The position numbers were made by a program, and so were the translations under genes. DNA of 64,000 nt, from NCBI GenBank assembly GCA_021808195.1, contig JAKBCE010000001.1, forward strand, positions 186,001-250,000, written 5' to 3'. Shown here piece by piece: positions 52,266 through 61,836 of the stretch (the first letter of the stretch is position 1; every line of letters begins with the position of its first letter). The notes under the pieces are model-generated. The model saw only the letters and a list, made by a program, of their open reading frames with translations. It was not told the DNA's origin and ran no database searches. The stretch comes from Pseudomonadota bacterium. GTDB taxonomy: Bacteria; Pseudomonadota; Gammaproteobacteria; Steroidobacterales; Steroidobacteraceae.

Positions 52266-54719
52266 GTGCGGCCGAAGGCGCGAAGTGTTTCCGCGAGCCC
52301 TGTTGCCTCATATCTATTCGCCTGCGTTATGTTGTCAGTTCCCGCCGCGGGACATGCGGGCCAGCACAGGACCCACGCCGGCATAACTCCACGCGTCCTT
52401 TCCGAGGTGACGATCACCGCCCGCAAAGTGGTCGAAGACGCCCAACGGGTTCCGGTGACCGCTCTGGCGTTGAGGGGCCGCGCTTTGCGAGATGCCGAAG
52501 TATCGAGCATTGGGGAAATTGGCCAGCTCGCCCCGGGACTGACCTTGCGGCACGCCCCAACTACTGCCTCAGCGCTCGAGATGCAACTGCGAGGACAGCT
52601 GCAAAACGACACCGTCGCAACAGAAGACCCCTCAATCGGCACCTACGTCGATGGGGTCTATTGGGCCCGCGCCTACGGGCTCAACGCGAACCTGCTCGAC
52701 GTCAAGGAAGTCCAGGTGCTTTACGGCCCGCAGGGAACGCTGTTCGGCCTGAATACCACTGGCGGAGCACTTGTCATCGAGACGAATAATCCGAAGCTAG
52801 ACACGCTGTCCGGGACAGTCTCCCTGGGCGCTGGAAATTACGCCGAGCGCAACGGCACGCTCATCGTCAACGCCCCACTGCTGCAGCACAAACTCGCCAT
52901 ACGCGCTGCCTTCAACTTCGACGACCGCGCCGGCTACATCCGCAACATCCTCGACGGCGCGCGCCTCGCAAACCGCCGGCGCTGGATGGGGCGCGTAAAA
53001 CTCCTGTATCGAATCCATCACGGCCTGACCACGCTGTTTTCTGCAGAGCTGTTCCACACGAGGGAGAATTCAAATCCGTTCCGCCTCGCATATTCAGCGC
53101 CCCCCAATCTTGCCTCCCTTGCCACCGCAACTCCGGAAATAGGCTCGTTGTTGAACCTCGAGACTGCGATCGACAACGGACTGTTCATCGGCAGCACGCC
53201 GAACGTGGTGGCCGCAAGCCAACAAATACAGCAATACATTGCCGGAGCTCAGGGCGACACGGTGGCCGAGAACAGCAACTGGCCGGACGCAACCGACACC
53301 CGCACATTCGCGGATACCACCAGTCTTGCGCTCGCCTCAAGCGTGCTGCGCTTCATTGCCGCTTACCGCAGCGTCGCGGAAAATACCGCGATCGACCTCG
53401 ATGGATCGCCGTTCAACGGCATCGAAGCGACTTTCCACCGTAATCTCACGCAATGGTCCGCGGAGCTGCAATGGACCGGACTGGCGCTGCGGAAACGACT
53501 ACAGTACGCTTCCGGTGTGCTCTACTTTGCCGAGCATGGCATTGATCTGTCGAATTCGCAGTCTTTACCCGCCCTGATTCCGACCACTACGGTATACGAC
53601 GGCGACATCAGCAACCGCAGCATCGGCATATACGCCCAGGGCACGTACCGCATCACTCGAGCGCTGCACCTGACAGCGGGCCTGCGCTACTCGAACGACC
53701 AGAAGGGGCTGGTATCGCAAAACCGCACCATCGCCGCCGCAGGAGCCTTCGGTCCAGCGTTTCCAACCGCAACCCAGATGTGCAACGTCGTGCCGATCGG
53801 AGCCGCCGCGTTCGGTCCGACCGGCAGTCCGTGCACGCTGCCCGAGAACTTACGCTTCTCGGCGCTCTCCTACACCTTCGGCGTCTCGTATCAGGTCGCG
53901 CCGCAGGCGATGGTCTATCTCAAGACGGACAAGGGATTCCGTTCGGGTGGTGAAAACATCCGCGGCGGATTTTTCACCATTGGCGGCAAACCCTACGCCA
54001 CGATCGCACCGTTCGCGCCCGAGGTCGTACGCGATGTTGAAGTGGGGGTAAAAACGCAGTTTTGGAACAACCGAGCACGCGCAAATCTCGATATCTACCA
54101 CAGCTGGAACAACGACATCCAACGCACACTGATCGTGATCACCGATCAGACCCCGGACACGTTCGTCGTCAACGCCGGAAAGCAGGAAGTTTCCGGTCTC
54201 GAGTCGCAATTTACCGTCCGTGCGCTCGCCAATGCCCGGAATGATGTTCTGCTCGGTCTCGATGGGTCCTATACCGACCCCAAATACACACAATATACCG
54301 ATCCGATCACCGGCGCGAATCTGGCCAATTCTCGCTTCGAAGGCGTACCGCGCTGGGCCGCCGACGCGTCGTTGAATTACCGGCATCGCCTCGCAGCCAA
54401 GGCGTTGACGCTGCACGTCGATTATTCGTGGCGCAGCCAGATGGCTCTGCAGCCGTACAACAACACCGCGGACCCGTACAACGCTTCACTCATCGGGGCA
54501 TCGACCTCGCCGGCAGTTGGCTTCCTAAATGCCCGGGCTGCGTTGCATTGGCATCACGGCGACATTCAGATCGCGCTGTGGGTCCGTAACCTGATGGACA
54601 AGCGCGTTGCGGTCAACGCGGTTGAAGATGGCGCACCGCTCGACCTGGTGGTCACCCAATACAATGCACCGAGAATGTTCGGCGCGACGGCAACCTACCG
54701 CTTCACACAGCACCGATGA
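52266..54719 (+). CDS. TonB-dependent outer-membrane receptor
   Basis: 817 residues. Signal peptide (ASYLFACVMLSVPAAGHAG), no clear TonB box beyond SEVTITARKVVEDAQRVPVT, plug domain (about 50-160; SSIGEIGQLAPGLTLRHAPT and IGTYVDGVYWARAYGLNANL, EVQVLYGPQGTLFGLNTTGG), then a 22-stranded barrel ending in MFGATATYRFTQHR. This is the Nevskia/sphingomonad-type receptor for hydrophobic or complex substrates rather than a named siderophore receptor. The GTG at 52266 has GGGGAGG 8 nt upstream; a GTG 45 nt earlier is possible. First gene of a putative four-gene operon with two flavoproteins and an ADC-like protein. Confidence 0.92.
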   Translation: MRPKARSVSASPVASYLFACVMLSVPAAGHAGQHRTHAGITPRVLSEVTITARKVVEDAQRVPVTALALRGRALRDAEVSSIGEIGQLAPGLTLRHAPTTASALEMQLRGQLQNDTVATEDPSIGTYVDGVYWARAYGLNANLLDVKEVQVLYGPQGTLFGLNTTGGALVIETNNPKLDTLSGTVSLGAGNYAERNGTLIVNAPLLQHKLAIRAAFNFDDRAGYIRNILDGARLANRRRWMGRVKLLYRIHHGLTTLFSAELFHTRENSNPFRLAYSAPPNLASLATATPEIGSLLNLETAIDNGLFIGSTPNVVAASQQIQQYIAGAQGDTVAENSNWPDATDTRTFADTTSLALASSVLRFIAAYRSVAENTAIDLDGSPFNGIEATFHRNLTQWSAELQWTGLALRKRLQYASGVLYFAEHGIDLSNSQSLPALIPTTTVYDGDISNRSIGIYAQGTYRITRALHLTAGLRYSNDQKGLVSQNRTIAAAGAFGPAFPTATQMCNVVPIGAAAFGPTGSPCTLPENLRFSALSYTFGVSYQVAPQAMVYLKTDKGFRSGGENIRGGFFTIGGKPYATIAPFAPEVVRDVEVGVKTQFWNNRARANLDIYHSWNNDIQRTLIVITDQTPDTFVVNAGKQEVSGLESQFTVRALANARNDVLLGLDGSYTDPKYTQYTDPITGANLANSRFEGVPRWAADASLNYRHRLAAKALTLHVDYSWRSQMALQPYNNTADPYNASLIGASTSPAVGFLNARAALHWHHGDIQIALWVRNLMDKRVAVNAVEDGAPLDLVVTQYNAPRMFGATATYRFTQHR

Positions 54720-54763
54720 CTCGATAGACGCACGAAGCGGATTCGTGCCCAGCGAGGCCGCAT

Positions 54764-56857
54764 ATGTCAGAACGTCCCCAGAGTTCTCCGCAGTCACCGC
54801 AACGGGTGGTAATCCTTGGTGGCGGGCCTGCAGGCGTCGCCGCAGCCTATTGGCTGAGTCATCCGCTGCAACAGGGCAAGTATCAAGTCACTCTCTGCAC
54901 GCAAGGTTGGCGTCTTGGCGGCAAGTGTGCCACGGGGCGCGACCTCGGCTGTTGCGAGCGCATCGAAGAGCATGGGCTGCACGTGCTGATGGGATGCTAC
55001 CAGAACGCCTTCACAACTATCCGGGACTGCTATGCAGAATGGCGGCAAGTAAAAAAGGACCCGCGCAATCCGTTGCAGACATGGCGCGATGGGTTTCTGC
55101 CCCAGTATAGGGTCTCGCTGATGGAGCGCGAGGAGTCTGGATCGCAGATTGCCTGGCAACCGCCATGGAACATCGAATTCCCTCCCCTGCCTGGATGGCC
55201 GGGCGACGGTACCGACGCCGACTCGCAAATGTCCCACCGCGATGCGGCGCCCGCAGACGGCATCGACGATGCCGCACTGATCCTGCGCATGGCGGAGTGG
55301 CTCAATGCTCGCGTTCCCCCGCAGGCCCCCTTCAAGAGCGCAGTTGCGGCTGCCGTCCTCGAACTACGCCGTGCCATTCGGACTCCGAGACTCAGCATTG
55401 ACAACGCAGTCACCGCGCTGACCCAGGCGCAGATCAGCGTTGGAGTGTATTTGAGCGCGACCGCAAAAGGACAATCAGCACAGGCAGGACTAGGCATGGA
55501 AGCAGAGCTATCGCCGTTGCGCACAACGGGGCTCGATTTCGGTCATATCGCCATGCTGGCCGATCTCTGCGTCGCGATCGCGCTCGGCTATCTTCTCGAC
55601 ATTTTCGGACACCCGAATGGTTACGACACGCTGAACGCACAGGACTACAAAGCCTGGTTGCGTAGCCATGGGGCCACGGCGCAGACAAGTGCCTCGGCGC
55701 CTGTTCGGGCGTTCTATGATCTGGCCTTCGCAACGGTGGGCGATGCGCAGAACTGGACCGGCTCAATTGCCGCGGGGGTATCGCTACGCGCCCAGTTGGA
55801 GATGGCGTTTGGTTATCGAGGCGCGCCGCTGTGGAAGACGGCCGCCGGCACGGGCGATACCGTGTTCACGCCATTCTATGACGTGTTGGTGTCTCGTGGC
55901 GTACGCGTCGAGTTCTTCAACCGCGTCACCGCAGTGCGTCCGACCAGCGACGGACAACTGGGCGAGATCGACATCTGCGTACAGGCGCTCACACAGGATG
56001 GCTCGGCCTATCAGCCGTTGATCCGGGTGAAGGATCTCGATTGTTGGCCCGACCAACCGCTGTGGAGCCAGCTGAAGAATGGCGATTCGCTGAGGCAGCA
56101 AGTCTTGCAGTCGGGCTTTGATTTCGAGTCGAGCTTCTGCAGAGTGTCGAGCGGCGTGACCCGCACGCTCACACTCGGCGAGGACTTCGATCTGGGCATC
56201 GTTGCGATGCCCCCAGATGCGCTTCGGCCAGTCACCACGGCGATCGCCGGGACCGGCACACAGTGGCAGCGGGCTCTGCAGGCCAGCTCTTCAGTCGCCA
56301 CACTGGCGCTGCAGTTGTGGGTCACGCGCGATCTGAGTGATCTCGGCTGGCCGTACGGCTCTACCATCCTCACCGCATTTGCCGAGCCGTTCGACTCCTG
56401 GGGGGACATGTCGCATCTCATTCCAATGGAGGGGTGGACGAAACCGGCCCCGCAGACGCTTGGATATTTCTGTGGGCGGATGCAATTGAGCAATCTTGCG
56501 CCACCACGCGAGATTCAAAGCGCCGCTCAGTTCGCCGCGGATCATTGGGTGGCAAATCAGCTACCGAGGCTGTGGCCAAAGGCCGGGCTTTCGCCCTGGC
56601 AAGACCTGGGCATCGTGAGCGTGTACTGTCGAGCGAATACTGATTTGTCCGAACGCTATGTGGCAACTCCCGGCGGGCAGAACGTCGCCAGCCGCTTCGA
56701 CCCGAGCGTGCCGGCAGGGCTGAGCAATCTGTACGTCATCGGCGACTGGACGAAGACCCGCTTTAGCGGAGGATGCTTCGAAAGCGCGGTGGAATCGGCC
56801 ATGCTTGCCGCACGGGGAATCAGCGGATTCCCGCCGTCGGTAAAGACGGCCCGGTGA
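54764..56857 (+). CDS. Phytoene-desaturase-like FAD oxidoreductase (1)
   Basis: 697-residue flavoprotein of the phytoene-desaturase/amine-oxidase superfamily. FAD motif VVILGGGPAGVAAAYWLS at 15-32, then WRLGGKCATGRD, HGLHVLMGCYQNAFTTIRDC and the C-terminal FAD motif GDWTKTRFSGGCFESAVESA. The long middle part (about 150-460) is an insertion with hydrophobic segments not seen in ordinary ~500-residue desaturases. It should dehydrogenate or isomerise a hydrophobic, perhaps polyprenyl or polycyclic, substrate. It lies 44 nt after the TonB receptor and 20 nt before a paralogue. Confidence 0.82.
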   Translation: MSERPQSSPQSPQRVVILGGGPAGVAAAYWLSHPLQQGKYQVTLCTQGWRLGGKCATGRDLGCCERIEEHGLHVLMGCYQNAFTTIRDCYAEWRQVKKDPRNPLQTWRDGFLPQYRVSLMEREESGSQIAWQPPWNIEFPPLPGWPGDGTDADSQMSHRDAAPADGIDDAALILRMAEWLNARVPPQAPFKSAVAAAVLELRRAIRTPRLSIDNAVTALTQAQISVGVYLSATAKGQSAQAGLGMEAELSPLRTTGLDFGHIAMLADLCVAIALGYLLDIFGHPNGYDTLNAQDYKAWLRSHGATAQTSASAPVRAFYDLAFATVGDAQNWTGSIAAGVSLRAQLEMAFGYRGAPLWKTAAGTGDTVFTPFYDVLVSRGVRVEFFNRVTAVRPTSDGQLGEIDICVQALTQDGSAYQPLIRVKDLDCWPDQPLWSQLKNGDSLRQQVLQSGFDFESSFCRVSSGVTRTLTLGEDFDLGIVAMPPDALRPVTTAIAGTGTQWQRALQASSSVATLALQLWVTRDLSDLGWPYGSTILTAFAEPFDSWGDMSHLIPMEGWTKPAPQTLGYFCGRMQLSNLAPPREIQSAAQFAADHWVANQLPRLWPKAGLSPWQDLGIVSVYCRANTDLSERYVATPGGQNVASRFDPSVPAGLSNLYVIGDWTKTRFSGGCFESAVESAMLAARGISGFPPSVKTAR

Positions 56858-56877
56858 TCTGGCGATCGGGCGGACCC

Positions 56878-59007
56878 ATGGCAAAGCGCAAAATCATCAT
56901 CCTCGGCGGCGGCATTGCGGGCTTGAGTGCCGCCTACCATTTAACCCGAACGCAGGCATTGCGCGATCAATACGACCTCACGGTCTACCAGCTCGGCTGG
57001 CGACTCGGCGGCAAGGGCGCGAGCGGCCGGGATGTCAGCGGGCGAAATCTCGAACACGGACTGCACGTCTGGTTCGGCATGTATGAAAATACCTTCCGCA
57101 TGTTTCGCGAACTCTACGACGGCCGCCCGTCGGATGCTCAACACGCTCTGCAGAGTTGGCGGGACGCGGTGAAGCCGCAGAATTTTACGCCGATCGGCGT
57201 GTGCGATGCCGCCGGAAGCTGGTGTTACGTCCCGCTCACCTGGCCGACCAACGAACAGGTACCCGGTGAGGGCGGATTACTGCCGACGCTGAGCGCCATG
57301 ATCGAGACGATCCTGGGGTGGATCGTGCTTTTTCTCTCGGGCAGGGATCAGCTCGCCGAGGAGCAGGTGACTGGGCTCGGCCCCCTCCCTGTCGGGCTTG
57401 CCACGAATCCGCGAGCGAGTACGGCTCTGAACGCTGCCCGCGCCCACCTGCGTGCCGCCGACGCAAGCGTCACTGCATCTGCCGCAGAGTGCCTCGAGAA
57501 AGCCGCCGCCTTGATCCGCTGGGCCCACGATGCGCATGCGTTGACGCTCACTGCCGGTGCCGCACCGCGGGGCGCGCATGCGCTCACGCATGAGGCGCTC
57601 AACCTTCTCTGGGCGGTAGTTAAGGGGGTGGCCGAAGATGTGTTGGTTCCCGATGCACCGTTGATCGCGCTGGATGATCTGGACCTGCGTGCGTGGCTGC
57701 TCAAGCATGGCGCGGATCCGAAGGTAGTCGGCTCTTCCAGCCTGGTGCGCATGGCTTACGACACCATGTTCCAGTACGTCGACGGCGATGCTGGCCGGCC
57801 CAATCTGGCCGCTGGCACCGGACTCGGTACGATTCTGCGGCTGGCCGCAACCTACAAGGGCGCGGTGATGTGGGCGGTGCAGGCCGGAATGGGCGAAGTG
57901 ATGTTCGGCCCCCTTTACGATCACCTGGTTGCCTGCGGGGTGCAGTTCAAGTTCTTTCATAAGGTGACCGACCTCGAGCCGCAGACCTCCGGCGAGAACG
58001 ATTCGCAACCGCGGATCAAGACCGTACGCATCGATGTGCAGGCCAAGCCCGTGCAAGGCGGCTATGACCCAGTGCTCCGGCGCGATGGACTGACGCTGTG
58101 GCCGGCCGCGCCGGATTGGAGCCAGCTCCAAGATGGGGCCGCCATGCAGGCCGCGCACGTTAACTTTGAGAGTCATTGGTGTCAGTGGCCCGCGGCAGAG
58201 CAGCTGGTCCTCGAGCACGGCCGGGATTTCGATGCAATCGTTCTGGCGATCGCCCTCGGAGCCCTGAAGCCGCTGAATGCACAGGACCGCAGTCCCTGTG
58301 AGTCACTTATGCAGTGCAACCCCGCTTTCGCCCGTTGGCTCACCCAGACCGAAATCGTGCCGTCGCTCGGAGTACAGCTCTGGAGCAACCTCAGCACGGC
58401 GGAGCTTGGCTGGACGCGCGAGAAGCCCGCCGCCGTCTCCGGTCCGGAGTATCTGGACATCTGGGCCGATATGTCACAGGTACTCGCGTTCGAATCCGGC
58501 CCGTTGCCGAAGGCGCGGTCCCTGCATTACCTCACCGGCACGTTCCCGACCACACTCTATCGGCAGCCCAGTTCTGCGGTGGATACCCCTGCGCTCGGCG
58601 CGCAACAGCTGCGCAATACTACAATCGAATGGCTGAACAACTGGTCCGCTCTCATGTGGCCAGCGGCGCGTCACGGGGAAAAGTTTGACTGGAACGTACT
58701 CAATGCGCCCGATGGCCTCACAGGCGATGGTCGCCTGAACGCTCAGTTCCTGCGACTCAACATCGACCCGACCGAATGCACGACGCTCTCCGGTGCGGGC
58801 AGCACGCGCTTTCGGCTGCATGCACACGAGTCGGGCTTCACGAACCTCATCCTTGCCGGCGAAGGCACCGCAATGGGTCTGCCCACCTCGTTCGAAGGCG
58901 CCGTGATGTCGGGCGCAGCCGCCGCCCGCGTCATTTGCGGCGATCCCGAAGTCATCGTCGGCTACGATTTCCTCGAACGCCGGCCATCGCAGTGGGAGAA
59001 CTCATGA
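56878..59007 (+). CDS. Phytoene-desaturase-like FAD oxidoreductase (2)
   Basis: 709 residues, paralogous to the preceding gene. FAD motif IIILGGGIAGLSAAYHLT at 6-23, then WRLGGKGASGRD, EHGLHVWFGMYENTFRMFRE and a C-terminal FAD motif AGEGTAMGLPTSFEGAVMSG. The middle insertion (about 100-300) with LPTLSAMIETILGWIVLFLS is present in both copies. The ATG at 56878 is chosen because the dinucleotide motif begins directly after it. The pair is unusual: two related ~700-residue flavoproteins side by side, likely a heterodimer or successive steps on one substrate. Stop overlaps the next ATG by 4 nt. Confidence 0.82.
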   Translation: MAKRKIIILGGGIAGLSAAYHLTRTQALRDQYDLTVYQLGWRLGGKGASGRDVSGRNLEHGLHVWFGMYENTFRMFRELYDGRPSDAQHALQSWRDAVKPQNFTPIGVCDAAGSWCYVPLTWPTNEQVPGEGGLLPTLSAMIETILGWIVLFLSGRDQLAEEQVTGLGPLPVGLATNPRASTALNAARAHLRAADASVTASAAECLEKAAALIRWAHDAHALTLTAGAAPRGAHALTHEALNLLWAVVKGVAEDVLVPDAPLIALDDLDLRAWLLKHGADPKVVGSSSLVRMAYDTMFQYVDGDAGRPNLAAGTGLGTILRLAATYKGAVMWAVQAGMGEVMFGPLYDHLVACGVQFKFFHKVTDLEPQTSGENDSQPRIKTVRIDVQAKPVQGGYDPVLRRDGLTLWPAAPDWSQLQDGAAMQAAHVNFESHWCQWPAAEQLVLEHGRDFDAIVLAIALGALKPLNAQDRSPCESLMQCNPAFARWLTQTEIVPSLGVQLWSNLSTAELGWTREKPAAVSGPEYLDIWADMSQVLAFESGPLPKARSLHYLTGTFPTTLYRQPSSAVDTPALGAQQLRNTTIEWLNNWSALMWPAARHGEKFDWNVLNAPDGLTGDGRLNAQFLRLNIDPTECTTLSGAGSTRFRLHAHESGFTNLILAGEGTAMGLPTSFEGAVMSGAAAARVICGDPEVIVGYDFLERRPSQWENS

Positions 59008-59957
59008 GTACAGTGCCGTACATCTCCTGGCTCGGCCACGGCGCCGCCTGCCTGTCTCCCCCCGGTGTCTTCACCGATGCCCGCGCGACGATCTTCGCCA
59101 TCGTAGCGAACCAGAAGGCAATGCAGGCGCTGACCGACAAGCTCCTCAACCCCGCCGGCTGCGGCCAAGTCTATTACGAAGCGGCCGCCCCGCTCGCGGT
59201 GATCAGCTTTCTCGATATTGCACGCTGTACATCAGGGACCGACGTCATTGGCTGGCTGCCCGGCCGGGAATGTGCACTCTGGGTACCGCTGATCGAGCGC
59301 CGGACGGGCGAGTCTGCGCGGGAACGACTGGTATTCTGGTCGCCTTATATTTTCATCGATTACGCAATCGGCATGGTGACCGGTCGGGAAATCTGGGGCT
59401 GGCCCAAAGTGCTCGCAAAGATTTCGGTTGCGGACGACAATCCAGACCATGCGAGTTATGCCTGCGCAACGACGGTCTTCCCGACGCTGTCACTCGACAC
59501 TCCGGGCGTGACGGACACGCTCCTTAGGGTCACCACCAACGGCGCCAAGAGCATGCAGCAACGGGTCACCTCCTGGCGCACGACCGAGGAGGCGGACACG
59601 GCGATAAAAGGCTCGTTGCTAGCAAATCTTGACGAGACTCTGGTGCGCACCTGCTCCGCGCTACCGCTCTCCCCGTGCGTCGCCCTGAAGCAGTTTCGTG
59701 ACCCGGCTGATGCGACGCGCGCGTGTTATCAGGCAATCTGCGATTCGCCGGTGGAGCTGACGCAGTTCAAAGGCGGTGGCCTACTGACCGGAGACTTCGC
59801 GCTCGAGGTCACGACCTGCATGAGTCATCCGATCGTGCAGGATTTGACGGGGCAAGCGCCACAGCCGCAAGCAACACGGCTGCAGGTGTGGTTCGCGGCG
59901 TGGTCGTTATTCGACTTTCAGGCGCTCGGCGGCGGCAACATCGTGGTTGCCCGGTAA
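59004..59957 (+). CDS. Acetoacetate-decarboxylase-like protein
   Basis: 317 residues of the ADC family. The Schiff-base motif is seen as GREIWGWPKVLAKI with the candidate lysine at 135. Clostridial ADC has two adjacent lysines (KK) here; this protein has KV, so true acetoacetate decarboxylation is uncertain. Such ADC-like proteins often act on unrelated beta-keto or aldol substrates. Start overlaps the previous gene (ATGA), so it belongs to the same operon, and its 3' end overlaps the convergent regulator gene by 51 nt. Confidence 0.85.
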   Translation: MSTVPYISWLGHGAACLSPPGVFTDARATIFAIVANQKAMQALTDKLLNPAGCGQVYYEAAAPLAVISFLDIARCTSGTDVIGWLPGRECALWVPLIERRTGESARERLVFWSPYIFIDYAIGMVTGREIWGWPKVLAKISVADDNPDHASYACATTVFPTLSLDTPGVTDTLLRVTTNGAKSMQQRVTSWRTTEEADTAIKGSLLANLDETLVRTCSALPLSPCVALKQFRDPADATRACYQAICDSPVELTQFKGGGLLTGDFALEVTTCMSHPIVQDLTGQAPQPQATRLQVWFAAWSLFDFQALGGGNIVVAR

Positions 59958-61580
59958 CGCCTCGGCGGGCTCGCTCGGGCATGCGCCGGCCTCCGTCCCG
60001 GGAAGTCCGTCCTGCGCACGCGTGATGCCTTCGAGAAACACGCGGCGATGCTCGGGCTGTTGGTAGAAGATCGCTGCAAGCTGAGGCATCGACATGTTCG
60101 TCAGTTGCGCCACCTGGGCGAGCGCCGCCTGAGCGGCGGGCTTGTCGTTCAAGTGTCCGTATGCGGACGCCATGAGACCGATACTGGTTGGCGAGGCACT
60201 GACATGGGTGGCCTCCTGGCTAAACGTCAGGGCTTCGGAAAATCGGCGCTGCGCTAGGCGAATCGACGCGAGCGCACCCAGTTGCAGGTTGCGGTTGGGC
60301 GAGAGCGGATCGAGGCGCATCGAGCGTTGCACACACTCTTCGGCCAATTGAAGTTCGCCGAGGGAAGTCGAGATAACCGCGCGCGCCAGCAGCGGGAATG
60401 AGGAACCTGGATTGAGTTCGGCGGCGCGGTCGGCCAGACGCGCCGCCATAGTGACCTCGCCCTGCAGCCAATAAGTCAGCGCGGCCGTTCCGAGCACCTG
60501 TGGGTCGTCGGAGCCACCGAGCAACGAGCGCTTGATCAGTTCCATCATGGCGTGGCCGTGAGCCGGCACGTCATCGGTCCACTGGTATTGTGCGATCACC
60601 GCGTGGCAGCTTGCTGCAAGGCTTAAGGCGAGAGCAAAATCCGGGTCGAGCTGCAGCGCACAGTTCAAAAGTTCCAGCGCCTTCTCGATGCCGGCGCGCG
60701 TGTACGTGCGAAATGGGACCAGTGCACGCAGATATAGCTCGTAGCTCTGCAGATCAGAGGTCGGCCGCTTGGCCGAACGCTGGGCCTCCGCATTCTGAAC
60801 GGAAAATTCGATTACACCGGCGACTCCGCTCGCAACCTCGTCCTGCAGGTCGAACACGTTCTCCAGGCGACCTTCGAAGCGATCGGCCCAGATCTGGGCG
60901 TCGGTCGATGAGTCGATCAGCTTGACGATGATGCGTATCTGCTCGCCGGCGCGGCGCACGCTGCCCTCGAGGATATAGCGCACCCCAAGTTTGCGGGCCA
61001 CTTCGCTTGGCGTAAGCAGCTGGCCTTTGAGGCTGCGGCTCGAGCCACTGCCGATCACGAACAGAGTGCGGATCCGGGTCAATGCGCTGACAACTTCGTC
61101 CATTAAGCCGTCCACAAAGTACATCTGCTCAGGATCATTGCTGAGATTGGCGAACGGCATGACCGCAATCGACCGCTTGCTCGGCCATTCTGCCGATGCC
61201 GCGGGATGCGAATCGGCGAGAGGCTCGCCCCAGGGTGATACGGGGGCGATCAGCCGGTAGCCCCTGCGCACGACGTTGGCGATGTACTTCGGATCCCGGG
61301 GATCGTCTCCCAGAATGCGGCGCAAGGCGGCAATAGCCGCGTAGACGGAGTCGGGACTGACGACGACATCCTTCCAGACGGCATCGAGCAGCTCTTCGAC
61401 GCTCAGAACCTGCCCAGGGCGCTCGGCCAAGCACACCAGCAGCCGCATCGCCCGCGGCTCGAGCTTGGTGACGACCCCGTTCTTGCAGATCTCATCGAGC
61501 GACGGATCTACGCGTAAATCGCCGATCTTCAGCAAGCGGTCACCCCGTGAGATTACCGATAACGGCATCGATCCAGCCAT
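59907..61580 (-). CDS. wHTH / TolB-like / TPR transcriptional regulator
   Basis: About 557 residues. An OmpR/PhoB-type winged helix (about 18-105; KLEPRAMRLLVCLAERPGQV, DPKYIANVVRRGYRLIAPVS) is followed directly by a TolB-like or FlgO-type domain (SIAVMPFANLSNDPEQMYFV, VRYILEGSVRRAGEQIRI) and then several TPRs. CadC-like relatives usually have a transmembrane helix between these parts; none is seen here, so the protein appears soluble. Start: ATG at 61580; a GTG at 61613 and an ATG at 61568 are possible. It faces the TonB-flavoprotein operon tail to tail and could regulate it or the urcA gene upstream. Confidence 0.85.
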   Translation of the reverse strand: MAGSMPLSVISRGDRLLKIGDLRVDPSLDEICKNGVVTKLEPRAMRLLVCLAERPGQVLSVEELLDAVWKDVVVSPDSVYAAIAALRRILGDDPRDPKYIANVVRRGYRLIAPVSPWGEPLADSHPAASAEWPSKRSIAVMPFANLSNDPEQMYFVDGLMDEVVSALTRIRTLFVIGSGSSRSLKGQLLTPSEVARKLGVRYILEGSVRRAGEQIRIIVKLIDSSTDAQIWADRFEGRLENVFDLQDEVASGVAGVIEFSVQNAEAQRSAKRPTSDLQSYELYLRALVPFRTYTRAGIEKALELLNCALQLDPDFALALSLAASCHAVIAQYQWTDDVPAHGHAMMELIKRSLLGGSDDPQVLGTAALTYWLQGEVTMAARLADRAAELNPGSSFPLLARAVISTSLGELQLAEECVQRSMRLDPLSPNRNLQLGALASIRLAQRRFSEALTFSQEATHVSASPTSIGLMASAYGHLNDKPAAQAALAQVAQLTNMSMPQLAAIFYQQPEHRRVFLEGITRAQDGLPGTEAGACPSEPAEALPGNHDVAAAERLKVE

Positions 61581-61836
61581 GGACTCGACGCATTCTCTGC
61601 AGGGACGAGACACCTCTTTTGGATCGTATTAACGGGCCTGAGAGCTGTCAATCGGCCTCCCCCTGAGGCCACCGGGCGCGCCGCCTTCAGAGAATCCCTA
61701 GACATCTTTCAAAGCGGTCTCAGGACTTCGCCCGCCTGTGAGGGGCACTGTGGCACCACGACCGAAGGGGCCCTGCCTGCCGGTCGCAGTGCAGACCGAT
61801 CATCCAATTCATCGCAATACGCACGAGAACTCAACC

